Below, piece by piece: positions 1-10,200 of a stretch of 64,000 nucleotides of DNA. Origin of the DNA: Senegalia massiliensis (GTDB lineage Bacteria > Bacillota > Clostridia > Tissierellales > SIT17); NCBI RefSeq assembly GCF_900626135.1, contig NZ_LR130785.1, positions 1,211,241-1,275,240 of the forward strand, in the 5' to 3' direction. The notes below the pieces were generated by a model. The model was not told the DNA's origin and did not search any database. It saw only the letters and a program-made list of their open reading frames with translations. Position 1 is the first letter of the stretch, and every line of letters starts with the position of its first letter. The position numbers and the translations under genes were made by a program.

Positions 1-375
1 GGAAAAGTGGGACGTATTCGAGATGAGTATTTAAAACCTAATTTTGGAAATGAGAATTATAGCAAAGGTATACTTTTAGCATTTGATAATATAACAAATG
101 AAATAGAAAATGAATACTTAGGTATAAATAAAGAAGAGAATATAGAAGAAAATAAGCCTAGTAATCAGTCAAATGGTTTTAGTACACTCCAGAAGATATT
201 TATAGGGTTACTCATTATTATATTAATATTTATAGACTTTAGATTCTTTGGTGGTTTTTTGACTTATATGCTAATAAGAAGTATAGGAAGAGGAAGAGGA
301 TCTGGAAGAGGAGGTGGCGGCTCTTCAGGAGGAGGAGGCTCTTCAGGAGGAGGCGGTGCATCCGGTGGTTGGTAA
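1..375 (+). CDS. TPM-domain membrane protein, C-terminal part (5' end outside window)
   Basis: The frame is open from base 1, so the gene begins upstream; the GTG at 7 is not a convincing start because it has no ribosome binding site. The first residues (GKVGRIRDEYLKPNF) match the end of a TPM domain, a fold found in membrane-anchored proteins of this type. One membrane segment follows at about residues 60-85 (IFIGLLIIILIFIDF). The protein ends in a low-complexity tail of Gly and Ser blocks finishing in GGW, typical of TPM proteins of Firmicutes. LemA is often the neighbour of such genes, but that side is not visible. The exact function of the family is not settled. Confidence 0.75.
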   Translation, partial: GKVGRIRDEYLKPNFGNENYSKGILLAFDNITNEIENEYLGINKEENIEENKPSNQSNGFSTLQKIFIGLLIIILIFIDFRFFGGFLTYMLIRSIGRGRGSGRGGGGSSGGGGSSGGGGASGGW

Positions 376-379
376 AAAG

Positions 380-425
380 AAAAGTAGTATAAGACAGATT
401 TTAAAATCTGTCTTATACTACTTTT
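380..425. terminator. Bidirectional terminator between convergent genes
   Basis: A 46-bp perfect palindrome (arms start AAAAGTAGTATAAGACAG) lies directly after the TPM stop codon and overlaps the last codons of the minus-strand helicase gene. Runs of T follow on both strands, so it can serve both genes. Confidence 0.85.
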
Positions 426-2488
426 AATAAATTATTTTCCATACTAAGACTCAATGAAACTTTCTTTTTACCATATTGTTCAAATTTAATTGTGAGTATA
501 TCTTTATCAATATCAAGTACAATTCCTTTTCCAAAGGATTTATGAATTATATTGTCACCGTTATTTATACCTAAAGATTGATTTGATATTATTTTTTCTA
601 ATTCAGCTATAAATCTTGACATTAATACCTCTTCTCCATCACGAGATTTATATGTAAGAAGTTTCAGATCTTTTTTAGCACGAGTCATGCCTACATAAAA
701 AAGTCTTCTTTCTTCTTCTATTGGTTTTTTATTTCCCATTTCATATTCGTCAATACTATTACTATTAGGAAATTCACTGTCAATTAAATCAATCATAAAT
801 ACTCTTTCAAACTCTAATCCTTTTGCTGAATGAAAAGTTGATAGCCTAACCTTTTCTTCACCATATTCTCTATTTTCATATAGAGCTTTTTTTATATAAT
901 TTAACCTATCTATTAAAAGAATTGGAGACTCTAGATCTCTACAAATAAGTTTGATTGTAGAGATTATTATCTTTATATTTTCATAAGATTGTCCATATCT
1001 TTTAGAATTTTTTCTTAGGAATTCATCATATTCCAAATCGTATAATATAGAGTCAATTGCTGTTTTTGCATTTAATTTTCTAATGACTTTAAATTTATCT
1101 CGTATTCTTTTAATATTATTTTTCTGATAAATTTTTAAATCAGGAAAGTTTAATAGGTTATGGAAAATAGATTCATCTATATCTTTACTTTTAATAAAAT
1201 TTATTTGTTTTTTAGAAATATATCCATTCATTCTATAATATATCTTTTCAAAACTATTTATATCAGTTTCATCATAGGATAATTTTATAAAAGATAATAT
1301 ATCTCTTACTATCCAATGATTAAAAAATGTTATTTTAGAATCCCTTACAAAAAAAGGAATATTATTTTTAAGTAATCCATCAACTATGGATATAGTAGAA
1401 ACATTATTTCGAAAAAGAATTGCTGAATCATGACTATTATTTTTGAGATTATCAAATAAATATTCGTATTGCTTTTTTTCATCTTTAAATTTAATAATTG
1501 TTACAGGTGATTCTTCACTATTTTCAGTATATAAGTTTTTATTATATCTAATAGTATTATTTGTAATAAATTTATTTGAAGTATCAACTATATTACTACT
1601 AGATCTATAATTTTGTTCCATAAAAAATTTCTTAGAATGAGAGTATTTTTTTTCAAAACTTAATAAATACTCTGGATAAGCTCCTCTAAACCCATATATA
1701 CTTTGATCATCATCAGCCACAATGAATAGATTGTTTTTTGGACTTGATAAAAGACTAATTATTTTATGTTGAGCTTTAGAAGTATCTTGTCCTTCATCTA
1801 CTTGTATATATTGATATCTTTGTTTTAAGTTATTTAATATAAGAGGATTTTTTTCAAATATATTAATAGTTAATGAAAGCATATCATCAAAATCTATATA
1901 GTTATTTTTCTTTTTATAATTTTCATATTTAGCATATATCTTTTTAAAATTATTTATTTTTAATTTTTTATATTGTGTAAAGTCATCTTCATTTAGCAAC
2001 ATATTTTTTACAAATCCCACTGCATTTAATAATTCTTCTAACTTTTCTTCAGAAGGCATAGAATTATTTAATTCCATATATAGTTTTTTTAGTATAACAA
2101 TTTTATTTACAGGAGAATTTTTACCTTCAATTAAAGTATAATAATCATTACTGATTTTTGAATAATATCTTATAACACTGTATGCAAAGCTATGAATTGT
2201 AGAAAAGTGTACTTTTCTACCTAAATTATTACCAAATACTTTTGAAAATCTACTTTTCATATCAATAGCAGAGGCTTTACTAAAAGTTACAGACAATATA
2301 TTTTGTGGATTTATATTATGATTTAAAATCAAATTAGCAGTTCTAGATATAAGAACAGTAGTTTTACCAGCACCAGGTACTGCTAGTACTAAAGCTGGTC
2401 CATTTTTATGTAATACTGCTTCACGTTGTTGAGAATTTAAATTTATATTAAAATTACTTGATAAATTGTCAAAGAAATTATTAGACAA
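413..2488 (-). CDS. UvrD/Rep-type superfamily 1 DNA helicase
   Basis: A 3'-to-5' SF1A helicase of 691 aa. Seen in order: Q-motif region (LNSQQREAV), Walker A PGAGKTT near residue 40, Walker B variant DEGQDTS at about 231-237, motif III/IV region DDDQSIYGFRGA at about 258-270, NYRSS, the motif V segment STFHSAKGLEF, and motif VI YVGMTRAKKDL. The last 50 residues (SFGKGIVLDID...) resemble the Tudor-like C-terminal domain of PcrA, which contacts RNA polymerase. I chose the TTG start at 2488 (protein MSNNFFDN) because AAAGGAG lies 8 nt upstream; the ATG at 2527 lies upstream of that site. Walker B reads DEGQDT rather than the DEYQDT of PcrA, so this is a UvrD/PcrA paralogue rather than certain PcrA. 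Confidence 0.88.
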   Translation of the reverse strand: MSNNFFDNLSSNFNINLNSQQREAVLHKNGPALVLAVPGAGKTTVLISRTANLILNHNINPQNILSVTFSKASAIDMKSRFSKVFGNNLGRKVHFSTIHSFAYSVIRYYSKISNDYYTLIEGKNSPVNKIVILKKLYMELNNSMPSEEKLEELLNAVGFVKNMLLNEDDFTQYKKLKINNFKKIYAKYENYKKKNNYIDFDDMLSLTINIFEKNPLILNNLKQRYQYIQVDEGQDTSKAQHKIISLLSSPKNNLFIVADDDQSIYGFRGAYPEYLLSFEKKYSHSKKFFMEQNYRSSSNIVDTSNKFITNNTIRYNKNLYTENSEESPVTIIKFKDEKKQYEYLFDNLKNNSHDSAILFRNNVSTISIVDGLLKNNIPFFVRDSKITFFNHWIVRDILSFIKLSYDETDINSFEKIYYRMNGYISKKQINFIKSKDIDESIFHNLLNFPDLKIYQKNNIKRIRDKFKVIRKLNAKTAIDSILYDLEYDEFLRKNSKRYGQSYENIKIIISTIKLICRDLESPILLIDRLNYIKKALYENREYGEEKVRLSTFHSAKGLEFERVFMIDLIDSEFPNSNSIDEYEMGNKKPIEEERRLFYVGMTRAKKDLKLLTYKSRDGEEVLMSRFIAELEKIISNQSLGINNGDNIIHKSFGKGIVLDIDKDILTIKFEQYGKKKVSLSLSMENNLLKVV

Positions 2489-2563
2489 TAGTGACACTCC
2501 TTTATCTATAATATAAAAGTATATCATAAAAAAGTTTATACTAATACAGCAATAACAATAAAC

Positions 2564-2593
2564 TCGACATAATGGATATATTTATGCTATAAT
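2564..2593 (+). promoter_or_regulatory. Sigma-A-type promoter for the unknown gene at 2654
   Basis: TCGACA (2564-2569), an 18-bp spacer and a perfect TATAAT (2588-2593). The predicted start of transcription lies a few bases upstream of the FapR-like operator. Confidence 0.6.
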
Positions 2594-2602
2594 AACATAT
2601 AA

Positions 2603-2623
2603 TATTAGTATCAGGTACTAATA
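2603..2623. promoter_or_regulatory. FapR-like operator (site 1)
   Basis: The 21-bp interrupted inverted repeat has arms TATTAGTA and TACTAATA around a 5-bp centre. Its 17-bp core differs at one base from the reverse complement of a second site at 22644-22660. TTAGTA-N5-TACTAA is the pattern I know for FapR, the malonyl-CoA-sensing repressor of lipid synthesis. It sits just downstream of the -10 box, a position suited to repression. No fapR gene is in the window, so the assignment to FapR is inferred. Confidence 0.6.
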
Positions 2624-2653
2624 ACTAGTATTAAATTAAGAGGGGTGTCTAAT

Positions 2654-3178
2654 ATGTATGATAGAAATGTATTATTTTTAAATAGCAATCTAAAACAAGC
2701 TGAAATAGATGCAAAAAAATATATTATAGAGTTATCAAAACAAGGAAAGAAAATAGTATTACTAGATTCTTTTTGGAGTAAAGAAAAATATTCAAGGTTC
2801 ATAACTTCTCCATATAAATCTAATATAGAAAAAAGGTATCATATAAAGTTATCAGTAGAAGATTTTTTACAAAAAGATAATTTAGTAGATTATATGAACA
2901 AAAAAGATATTAATATAGTAAAAATAAAATCAATAGTAGGGTTTATGAGTGCAGCAGAATTATTTCCTGTAATTATATCTAAGCTTAATACTATTGAAAG
3001 TGATGAGAATATTCATGTTTTAGTGAATGATTATATTTTAGATAATTTAGAATGGAGTCAGGTAAAAGATGCTATTTATTCAGTAGATAAAAATAAAATC
3101 AAATTTATAATATTATCATCGAAAGATGAAATAGGTAAAGAAATAGTAGAAAAATATGAATCTATTATTAACAATTAA
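2654..3178 (+). CDS. Unknown protein, 174 aa, possibly in a lipid-related regulon
   Basis: I do not recognise a family. The protein is soluble, with no signal peptide or membrane segment, and alternates strand-like and helix-like stretches (for example KIVLLDSFW, NIHVLVNDYIL, KFIILSSK), which suggests an alpha/beta Rossmann-like fold. No P-loop or metal-binding motif is evident. I chose ATG 2654 because AGAGGGG lies 8 nt upstream; the GTG at 2645 falls inside that site. The upstream operator matches one in front of a FabK-like flavoenzyme at 21553-22623, so a role linked to fatty-acid or phospholipid synthesis is a testable inference. Confidence 0.6.
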   Translation: MYDRNVLFLNSNLKQAEIDAKKYIIELSKQGKKIVLLDSFWSKEKYSRFITSPYKSNIEKRYHIKLSVEDFLQKDNLVDYMNKKDINIVKIKSIVGFMSAAELFPVIISKLNTIESDENIHVLVNDYILDNLEWSQVKDAIYSVDKNKIKFIILSSKDEIGKEIVEKYESIINN

Positions 3179-3255
3179 TTAATTTATGTCTAAAAATATT
3201 AAACTAATTATAAATTGGGTATATTAATACTGATATTTTTAGAAAGGTTGATTAG

Positions 3256-3543
3256 ATGAATAATATGTACATTAATATAGAATTTAAAAAGAGTGGAAAA
3301 ACTGTGAAAACTTATCCAGGATATACATTATTACAAATTGCTCGTGCAAATAAAATACCTATATTATCCCCCTGTGGTGGAAATGCATTATGTGGAGGCT
3401 GTAGAGTAAAAGTACTTGAGGGGAATGATATTATTGATGTAAGTGCTGAAGAATATAATAAATTATCTGATGAGCAAATAGAAGATAACTGGAGGTTATC
3501 TTGTAGTTTTATTCCATATAAAGATATTGTAGTAGATGCTTAG
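3256..3543 (+). CDS. Plant-type 2Fe-2S ferredoxin
   Basis: A 95-aa single-domain electron carrier. The ligand pattern is C-x5-C-x2-C in SPCGGNALCGGCRVKV followed by a fourth Cys in RLSCSF, the usual arrangement of a [2Fe-2S] beta-grasp ferredoxin. AAAGG lies 8 nt before ATG 3256. It stands alone, 77 nt after the unknown gene, so its redox partner cannot be named. Such stand-alone domains in clostridia can serve corrinoid activation or other reductases; nothing here selects one. Confidence 0.88.
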   Translation: MNNMYINIEFKKSGKTVKTYPGYTLLQIARANKIPILSPCGGNALCGGCRVKVLEGNDIIDVSAEEYNKLSDEQIEDNWRLSCSFIPYKDIVVDA

Positions 3544-3595
3544 GTATTATCTCAATAATTTAAGATAATTTTTAAAGTTTTGTAAATACTGAGAT

Positions 3596-3629
3596 TTCGA
3601 CAATTATAGCAGCTTTTTCATGTTATAAT
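3596..3629 (+). promoter_or_regulatory. Promoter with extended -10 and a Spo0A-box-like element
   Basis: TTCGACA at 3596-3602 is the reverse complement of TGTCGAA, the consensus Spo0A box. An extended -10 (TG-T-TATAAT) ends at 3629. The box lies where a -35 would be, but 21 bp from the -10, a long spacer of the kind seen at Spo0A-activated sigma-A promoters such as spoIIG. Single short motif, so only suggestive. Confidence 0.4.
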
Positions 3630-3668
3630 CGTTTTAATATTTACTTTGAGATATAAGGAGGCATTTAT

Positions 3669-4025
3669 ATGATTATTAATAAAAGAGAAATAGCAAAGGA
3701 ATATTATAATAGTCTATTAGAACTAAAAGATACTGAAAGTTATATAACAAGAAAACTATACAAAAAAACTTGTAAAATAGACAAACATAAATTTATTGAA
3801 GAATATCCTATTTCAACTTTAGAAATTGTAAGTTATAGAACGTTCTGGGAATTATTATTAGAATTAAATATAGTAAAAAATCCATTTCATTTAGATAATC
3901 CAAATGCCGATGAATTTGAAATTAAATTAAAAAGGATATTAGATTCATTAATTTATGATAAAACAAGCAAATATAATGTAGATGATATAGTTTCTATATT
4001 TAGAGAATATAAACTTTCTGCATAA
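3669..4025 (+). CDS. Unknown small protein, 118 aa
   Basis: A charged, mostly helical soluble protein with no recognisable family motif, no signal peptide and no membrane segment. The start is well defined by AAGGAGG 8-9 nt upstream of ATG 3669. It is monocistronic: its own promoter region with a Spo0A-box-like sequence lies upstream and a strong terminator overlaps the stop codon. If the box is real, expression would change on entry into sporulation. No function is proposed. Confidence 0.65.
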   Translation: MIINKREIAKEYYNSLLELKDTESYITRKLYKKTCKIDKHKFIEEYPISTLEIVSYRTFWELLLELNIVKNPFHLDNPNADEFEIKLKRILDSLIYDKTSKYNVDDIVSIFREYKLSA

Positions 4026-4053
4026 TCCCCTTATATAAGGGGATTATTTTTTT
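4024..4053 (+). terminator. Intrinsic terminator
   Basis: A 22-bp palindrome with arms AATCCCCTTAT and ATAAGGGGATT is followed by a run of T, starting on the last codon of the unknown gene. Confidence 0.9.
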
Positions 4054-4108
4054 GGAAATAAATTAAAACTTTAGTATAATTATATTATAAATTTTTTGGA
4101 GGTACAAA

Positions 4109-7100
4109 ATGAGTAGAAAAATAATTTTCTTTGGTGATATAAATAATAATTTTAAAAATAAATTAATAGATGAGGCAAGAAAATACATAAGTAATAATAA
4201 TTGTGAAAAAATGAATTACATACTTCCCTCTAGAGACTTGCTTATGAAATATAGAAAATTATTATTGAGTGAAGTTAAAGGAGCATTTAACTTAAATGTA
4301 ATAACATTTGATGACATAGTAGATAAATTAATTGATAAATCAATTTATACTGAGATACAAGATATAGCAAAGAAAATAATATTAAAAGATATATTAAAAA
4401 AATTAGAGCAACAAGGAAAAATTAAATATTATAAAGATATAATAAAAAATGATAGTTTTATAGAATCTTTAATTTATATAATAGGTGAAATAAAAAGATC
4501 TTTAGTAAAATCTGAAGATATAAAGGTTGAAGAAAATCAACATATAAAGTTCAAAGAGATATTTTATATTTATAAAGAATATCAATTATTTTTATATAAC
4601 AATAATTTATTAGATAAAGAAGAAGTTTTTTTAAAATCAATAAATAATTTCGAAAAAAATAAAAGTGCTTTTGAAAACTTAGAATTAATAATAATAGATG
4701 AGTTTTTTGACTTTAGATCACAAGAATTTGAAATGATTAAGCAATTGTCCAAAATGAATATAGATATTTTAATAAACATTCCATATAAAACAGATAAAGA
4801 ATATATAACTATAAGAAAAACAATAGAAAGATTAGAAGATTTAGGTTTTATATTAAAACAAAAGGAAAATGACCAAAAAGATTTATTTGATAAATTAGGA
4901 ATTGAATTATTTTCTAATAAAAAGAATGAAAATGTTGATACTAGTAAAATAAATATAATAAGAGCAGATAATTTGAATTTGGAAATTATGAAAATAGCTA
5001 ATGATATAAAAGAGGATGTACTAGGTAAAATACTTCCAAATAAAATAGCTGTTATTACTGATGATTTAAATAATTATGGTAAATTGATGAGAGAAAAGTT
5101 AAATAGTTATAATATACCTTGTAATTTAGATAAAAAAGAAAAAATGTTTAATATACCTATAGCAAGAGATATATTAAATATATTAGATTTAATAAATGAT
5201 AATAATATAAGAAATGTAGTTAAAGTATTAAAGTCACCTTATTTAAATATAGATTATAATATATCTGAAGAAATTATAGAGAAGAGATTAAATTATCTAT
5301 ACGACAATTATAACGAAAGTAATGTTCATATTGCAATATCTAAAGAAAAGGAAAAATTAAATTATTTAATAAATGCATCTAATGACAAAAAACATAATCA
5401 ACAATTAGAAACTATCCAAATAATAGAATCTGAAATTAATATATTATTAGAAAAAATACCTGAGTTAAATTCAATAAGATATCCACAAGATATTATAAAA
5501 GTGCTAAACACTTTATTAATAGATTATAAAATAAAAGATAATATAGAAGAATTATATCAGTTACATAAGGATGAAGATATATATTATAGAGATGTAGCCT
5601 TTATTAATAATTTAAATATGATATTTGAAAAATTGGAAACTTATACTGATATTATTCCAAATAATAATTTTGATATAAAATACTTTATGAATTTATTAAA
5701 AGACTTGTTTAAAGAGGAAGAAATAATAATAAAAGAAAAAGATAAGAATGGAGTACATATAATAAGCCCTTCATTATCAAGAGGATTGGAGTTTGAAAAT
5801 ATATATATATTAGGATTAAGTGAAGGTAATTATCCTAAAACAAAGAAAAATAATTGGTTTTTTAATAAGAAAAACATGAATTTATTAAATAGAAAAGGGA
5901 TTATATATCCATCTAATAGAGAAATATATGATAAAGAGAAATTATTATTTGCTATATCAATTTCTAGAGCAAAATCAAAATTAGTACTATCATATTGTAA
6001 TGAAAATACATCTGAACTTTCAATACCATCTATTTTTATAGAGGAAGTATCTAAAAATATAGGTTTAGATGATAAATATATAGAAAATATAAACAGTGAT
6101 TATATATTTAAAAAAGATTTAATAAATCTATATAATAATGAAGAATTACTTCAAAATATATTATATAGATATTCCAAAGGTGAAGATATGTCTCGTGAAA
6201 TTAATATGTATAATACTATAGATAAATATGCTATATCTAAAATAATGAGCAATATTAATGTAGAGTTTAAAAGAAATTCCCATGAATTTAGTGAATTTGA
6301 TGGAAATATTAATGAAGAATATAATTTTATTGATAAAACATTTAGTATAACTAGTCTTGAAACATATGGACAATGTCCTATGAAATACTTTTTTAAATAT
6401 GTATTAAATATTAATGAGGAAGAAAAAGAGAAAGATTTTGACAATAGGGATAAAGGAAATATTTATCACATGGTATTAGCAGAATTTTATTCTAGATATA
6501 AAAATAAAATTTATGATTATATTGATAATAAAATTGTTGAAATTAAAAATATAGAAGATATTGTAACTAAAATACTTATAAGGATAGTAAAAAATGAATT
6601 ACAAATAAAAAATATAAATAAAATGTGGAATTTAAGAATAGAGTTTATGAAAAAAGTTATTTTAGAGTTTTTATATCAAGATTTAAATAGATTAAAAGAA
6701 AAGCAAATTTATCCTAAATTTTTTGAATATAAATTTGGTTATAAAGAAGATTTCATTTTAGAAACTGAATATTTTAATGTGAAATTATTAGGAAAAATAG
6801 ATAGAATAGATATAAAAGATGAAAAAATAATAATATATGATTATAAAACTTCTCAGGGATTAAAATTAAAAGATATTGAGAAAGGGACAAGCCTTCAATT
6901 ACCTATATATTTAATGGCTATGAAGAAGAGAGGTTATGAAATATTATCAGGAGGATATATAGTTTTAAATGATAAAAAGTATATAAATATTTTAGCTAAA
7001 AAAGAGTCTAAAGATATACTAGGTGAAAAGAAAACTTTAAATGAAGAAAAATGGCAGGATATTATAGAAATAACTAAAGACAAAATCAATAGATATATTC

Positions 7101-7252
7101 ATGGTATAAAATCAGGTGATTTTTTTGTAAAGCCTCAAGAATGTAGCCCTTATTGCCCTTATAAAGAAATATGTAGATACAATAAGGAAAGAATAGATGG
7201 GAAGGATGTAGAGTATGATAAAACTTACAGAGAGCCAGAAACAAGCTATTAA
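4109..7252 (+). CDS. addB: AddB-like subunit of the AddAB helicase-nuclease
   Basis: Works with AddA to process double-strand DNA ends for RecA loading. The 1047-aa protein has an N-terminal half of degenerate UvrD-like folds and a C-terminal PD-(D/E)XK nuclease (IDRIDIKDEK...YDYKTS, about residues 895-915, then QLPIYLMAM). Four Cys at 756, 1012, 1016 and 1022 fit the 4Fe-4S iron staple around the nuclease (C-x3-C-x5-C at the end). The N-terminus (IIFFGDINNNFKNKL) aligns where Bacillus AddB has a P-loop, GRSGSGKT, but no Walker A is present, as in RexB-like proteins. GGAGG lies 7 nt before ATG 4109. It overlaps addA by 38 nt, implying coupled translation. Confidence 0.85.
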   Translation: MSRKIIFFGDINNNFKNKLIDEARKYISNNNCEKMNYILPSRDLLMKYRKLLLSEVKGAFNLNVITFDDIVDKLIDKSIYTEIQDIAKKIILKDILKKLEQQGKIKYYKDIIKNDSFIESLIYIIGEIKRSLVKSEDIKVEENQHIKFKEIFYIYKEYQLFLYNNNLLDKEEVFLKSINNFEKNKSAFENLELIIIDEFFDFRSQEFEMIKQLSKMNIDILINIPYKTDKEYITIRKTIERLEDLGFILKQKENDQKDLFDKLGIELFSNKKNENVDTSKINIIRADNLNLEIMKIANDIKEDVLGKILPNKIAVITDDLNNYGKLMREKLNSYNIPCNLDKKEKMFNIPIARDILNILDLINDNNIRNVVKVLKSPYLNIDYNISEEIIEKRLNYLYDNYNESNVHIAISKEKEKLNYLINASNDKKHNQQLETIQIIESEINILLEKIPELNSIRYPQDIIKVLNTLLIDYKIKDNIEELYQLHKDEDIYYRDVAFINNLNMIFEKLETYTDIIPNNNFDIKYFMNLLKDLFKEEEIIIKEKDKNGVHIISPSLSRGLEFENIYILGLSEGNYPKTKKNNWFFNKKNMNLLNRKGIIYPSNREIYDKEKLLFAISISRAKSKLVLSYCNENTSELSIPSIFIEEVSKNIGLDDKYIENINSDYIFKKDLINLYNNEELLQNILYRYSKGEDMSREINMYNTIDKYAISKIMSNINVEFKRNSHEFSEFDGNINEEYNFIDKTFSITSLETYGQCPMKYFFKYVLNINEEEKEKDFDNRDKGNIYHMVLAEFYSRYKNKIYDYIDNKIVEIKNIEDIVTKILIRIVKNELQIKNINKMWNLRIEFMKKVILEFLYQDLNRLKEKQIYPKFFEYKFGYKEDFILETEYFNVKLLGKIDRIDIKDEKIIIYDYKTSQGLKLKDIEKGTSLQLPIYLMAMKKRGYEILSGGYIVLNDKKYINILAKKESKDILGEKKTLNEEKWQDIIEITKDKINRYIHGIKSGDFFVKPQECSPYCPYKEICRYNKERIDGKDVEYDKTYREPETSY

Positions 7253-10200
7253 TACAATAAATGAAAATTTAGCTGTAAATGCAGGAGCAGGAAGTGGAAA
7301 AACAAAAGTTTTAGTAGATAGATATATAAAAATTTTAGAAAATGGCAATCTAGATAAATATAGCGAAATTGAATCTATTGTTGCTATTACATTTACTAAA
7401 AAAGCCCAAGGTGAAATGAAAGAACGAATTAGAAAAAGAGTAATAGAAAAAATAGAAGAAGAATCTAAAGAAAAAGAGTATTGGAAAAGAATATATGAAG
7501 ACTTAGAAATGGCTAATATATCAACAATTCATGCGTTTTGTTCAAAGATGTTGAGTGAAAATCCTATTGAAAGTAGTGTACAACCAAATTTTAAGATATT
7601 AGAAGAATATGAAAAGAATAAATTTATTGAAGAAATTTTAAATGATATATTTACTGTACAAATAGAGAAAGACAATCAAATATATAAATTTTTACAGTAT
7701 TTCACTCCTTTTTCTATAGAAGAAAGTATGCATACGGACAATATAATACAGACCTTAAAAAAAATCTATTTAGATATAAGAACTACAGGTAAGGATATAA
7801 ATTATATAGAAAATTTAACCCTTGAAAATATTGAGAATTTGAAAATAGATTCTTCAAACTTAGGTGATATAAAAGAAAAAGTATTATATTTAATAGAAAA
7901 TTCACGTAAAAATTCAAAGTTAGCTAAATTAAAAAATGATGAAATATGGTTAGAGTTTTATAATAAACAGAGTAATGAAATAAAAAAAGAAGATTTATTT
8001 AATATTGCATATATAAAGGAAAATCTAGGAAAAAACAAGAAGTTACAAGAGAATATAGATGAAGTCAAAGGTGTTATTAATAATTTATTAGTAATGTTAG
8101 AAAAATTAAATAAAGATATATATATATTTACTTTTTATATACTAAAATTATTAGACAAAAAATATAGTGAAAAAAAACAAAAATTATCTAAATTAGATTA
8201 TGAAGATTTACAAATATTGACTTTACAATTATTTGATAATAAAAATATACTAAATCATTATATAAATAAATTTAAATATATAATGATAGATGAATTTCAA
8301 GATACAGATAATTTACAAAAAAATATATTATATAAATTATGTTCATTAAATAAAGCTTTAGATAGAAATAATTTATTTGTAGTTGGTGATCCTAAGCAAT
8401 CTATATATAGATTTAGAGGGGCAGATGTATCAATATTTGATAAAGTTTCAAAGGATATCTCTAATAAAAATGACGAATTAATAATTAATTTAGATGATAA
8501 TTTTAGAACTGTAAACACAATAATGAAAGTAATAAATGACTTCTTTATAAAATTAATGGGAGGTAAATATCAAGTACTTAATTCAAATAAATCTACTGAG
8601 AATGAAATAGATGTGGAAATTTTAAAGAATGATGAAATTGAAATTCCAAATGATGAAAATAAAAGTGAATATAACAAAAAAATTGAAGCTGATTTAATAG
8701 CTAAAAGAATTAAGCTATCAGTTGATAAAGGAGAATATAATTATAGGGATTTTGCAATGCTTTTTAGAAGTATGACAGATATTTCATTATATGAATCAGC
8801 TTTTAAAAAATATAATATACCTTTTTCAAATTTTTCTGGTGAAGGGTTGCTATATTTAGAACAGATAGTAGATATAATGAATGCATTGAAAGCTATTAAT
8901 AATAATGATGATATAATTTCTTTTATAGGCTTTTTAAGATCATCTATGATAGGAGTTTCAGATAGTACATTATATAAACATTTTTATTACTATGAAGATT
9001 TTATAGAAAACAAAGAAAAGGATAAATTAGAATTTGCTTATTCAATTATAAAAAGATTTAATAAGCTTAAAAAAATATTAAGGGTAGACGAATTATTAAT
9101 AGAACTTTTAAAAACAACTAAATTTAAAGAAACTTGCTTGCTATTAGATGATAATATACAAAAGATATCTAATATAGAGAAGTTTATTGATTTTACAAAA
9201 AAATTAGTATATGAAGAAAATCTAGAGTTAAATGAATTTATAAAATATATAGATGACTTTAAAAAATATGGACAAGATATTGAAAAAGACAATGTGAATA
9301 GTTTAGATTCTAAAGGTGTAAGTATTATGACTATTCATAAATCAAAGGGTTTACAGTTTAAAGTAATAATTATACCTCAAACTTCAAAACCTTTTAGAAA
9401 TAATAATTCAGATATTTTATTCTCAAAATATAAAGGCTTAGGCATAAAGCATATAGATGAAAATCAAAAAAAATCAAAGGAATTATCATTTATTTATTCT
9501 AATATATTAGAAAATGAAATCATTGAAGACTTTGAAGAAAATAAAAGAATATTGTATGTGGCTATGACTCGTGCTGAAGAAAAGCTAATACTTGGATCTC
9601 AATCTTTAGGAAGAAATTATAAAAATTCTTTTAAATCAATGATAGAAGAAAATATATCTACTGAAAATATAAAATATATAAATAATATAGATTTAGAATA
9701 TGAGAAAATATCAAGAGTAAAGAACTTTCAAGAAAGTCATTTGAAAAAAAGAGATATAGATACAAATATATTTCCTTTAATTAATATAAATAATAGTATA
9801 AAAAAGAAATTTGAAACATTAAGTATAAGTGCTTATATGAAATTTAAAAATTGTCAGAGAAGCTTTTATTATGAATATTATAAAAAAAGTCCTGTAATTA
9901 ATTTTAATAACTCTAAAGGTAATATGAATAATACATTATCTAGTATTGAAAAAGGAGTTTTAGTTCATAGAATATGTGAATTATATAATCCAGACATAGA
10001 TAAGTATAATTTAATTAAAAAGGTTTTTCAAGAAAAAAATATAAATATTACAGCAGATAAAATAAATGAAATTCTACCATATATAAATAATTACATAGAC
10101 ATGAATGACTTTCATAATAAAAAGCAATACAATGAAATTCATTTTTATTATAATATATTAGATATTAAATTATCCGGTGTTATTGATAAAATAATAGTTG

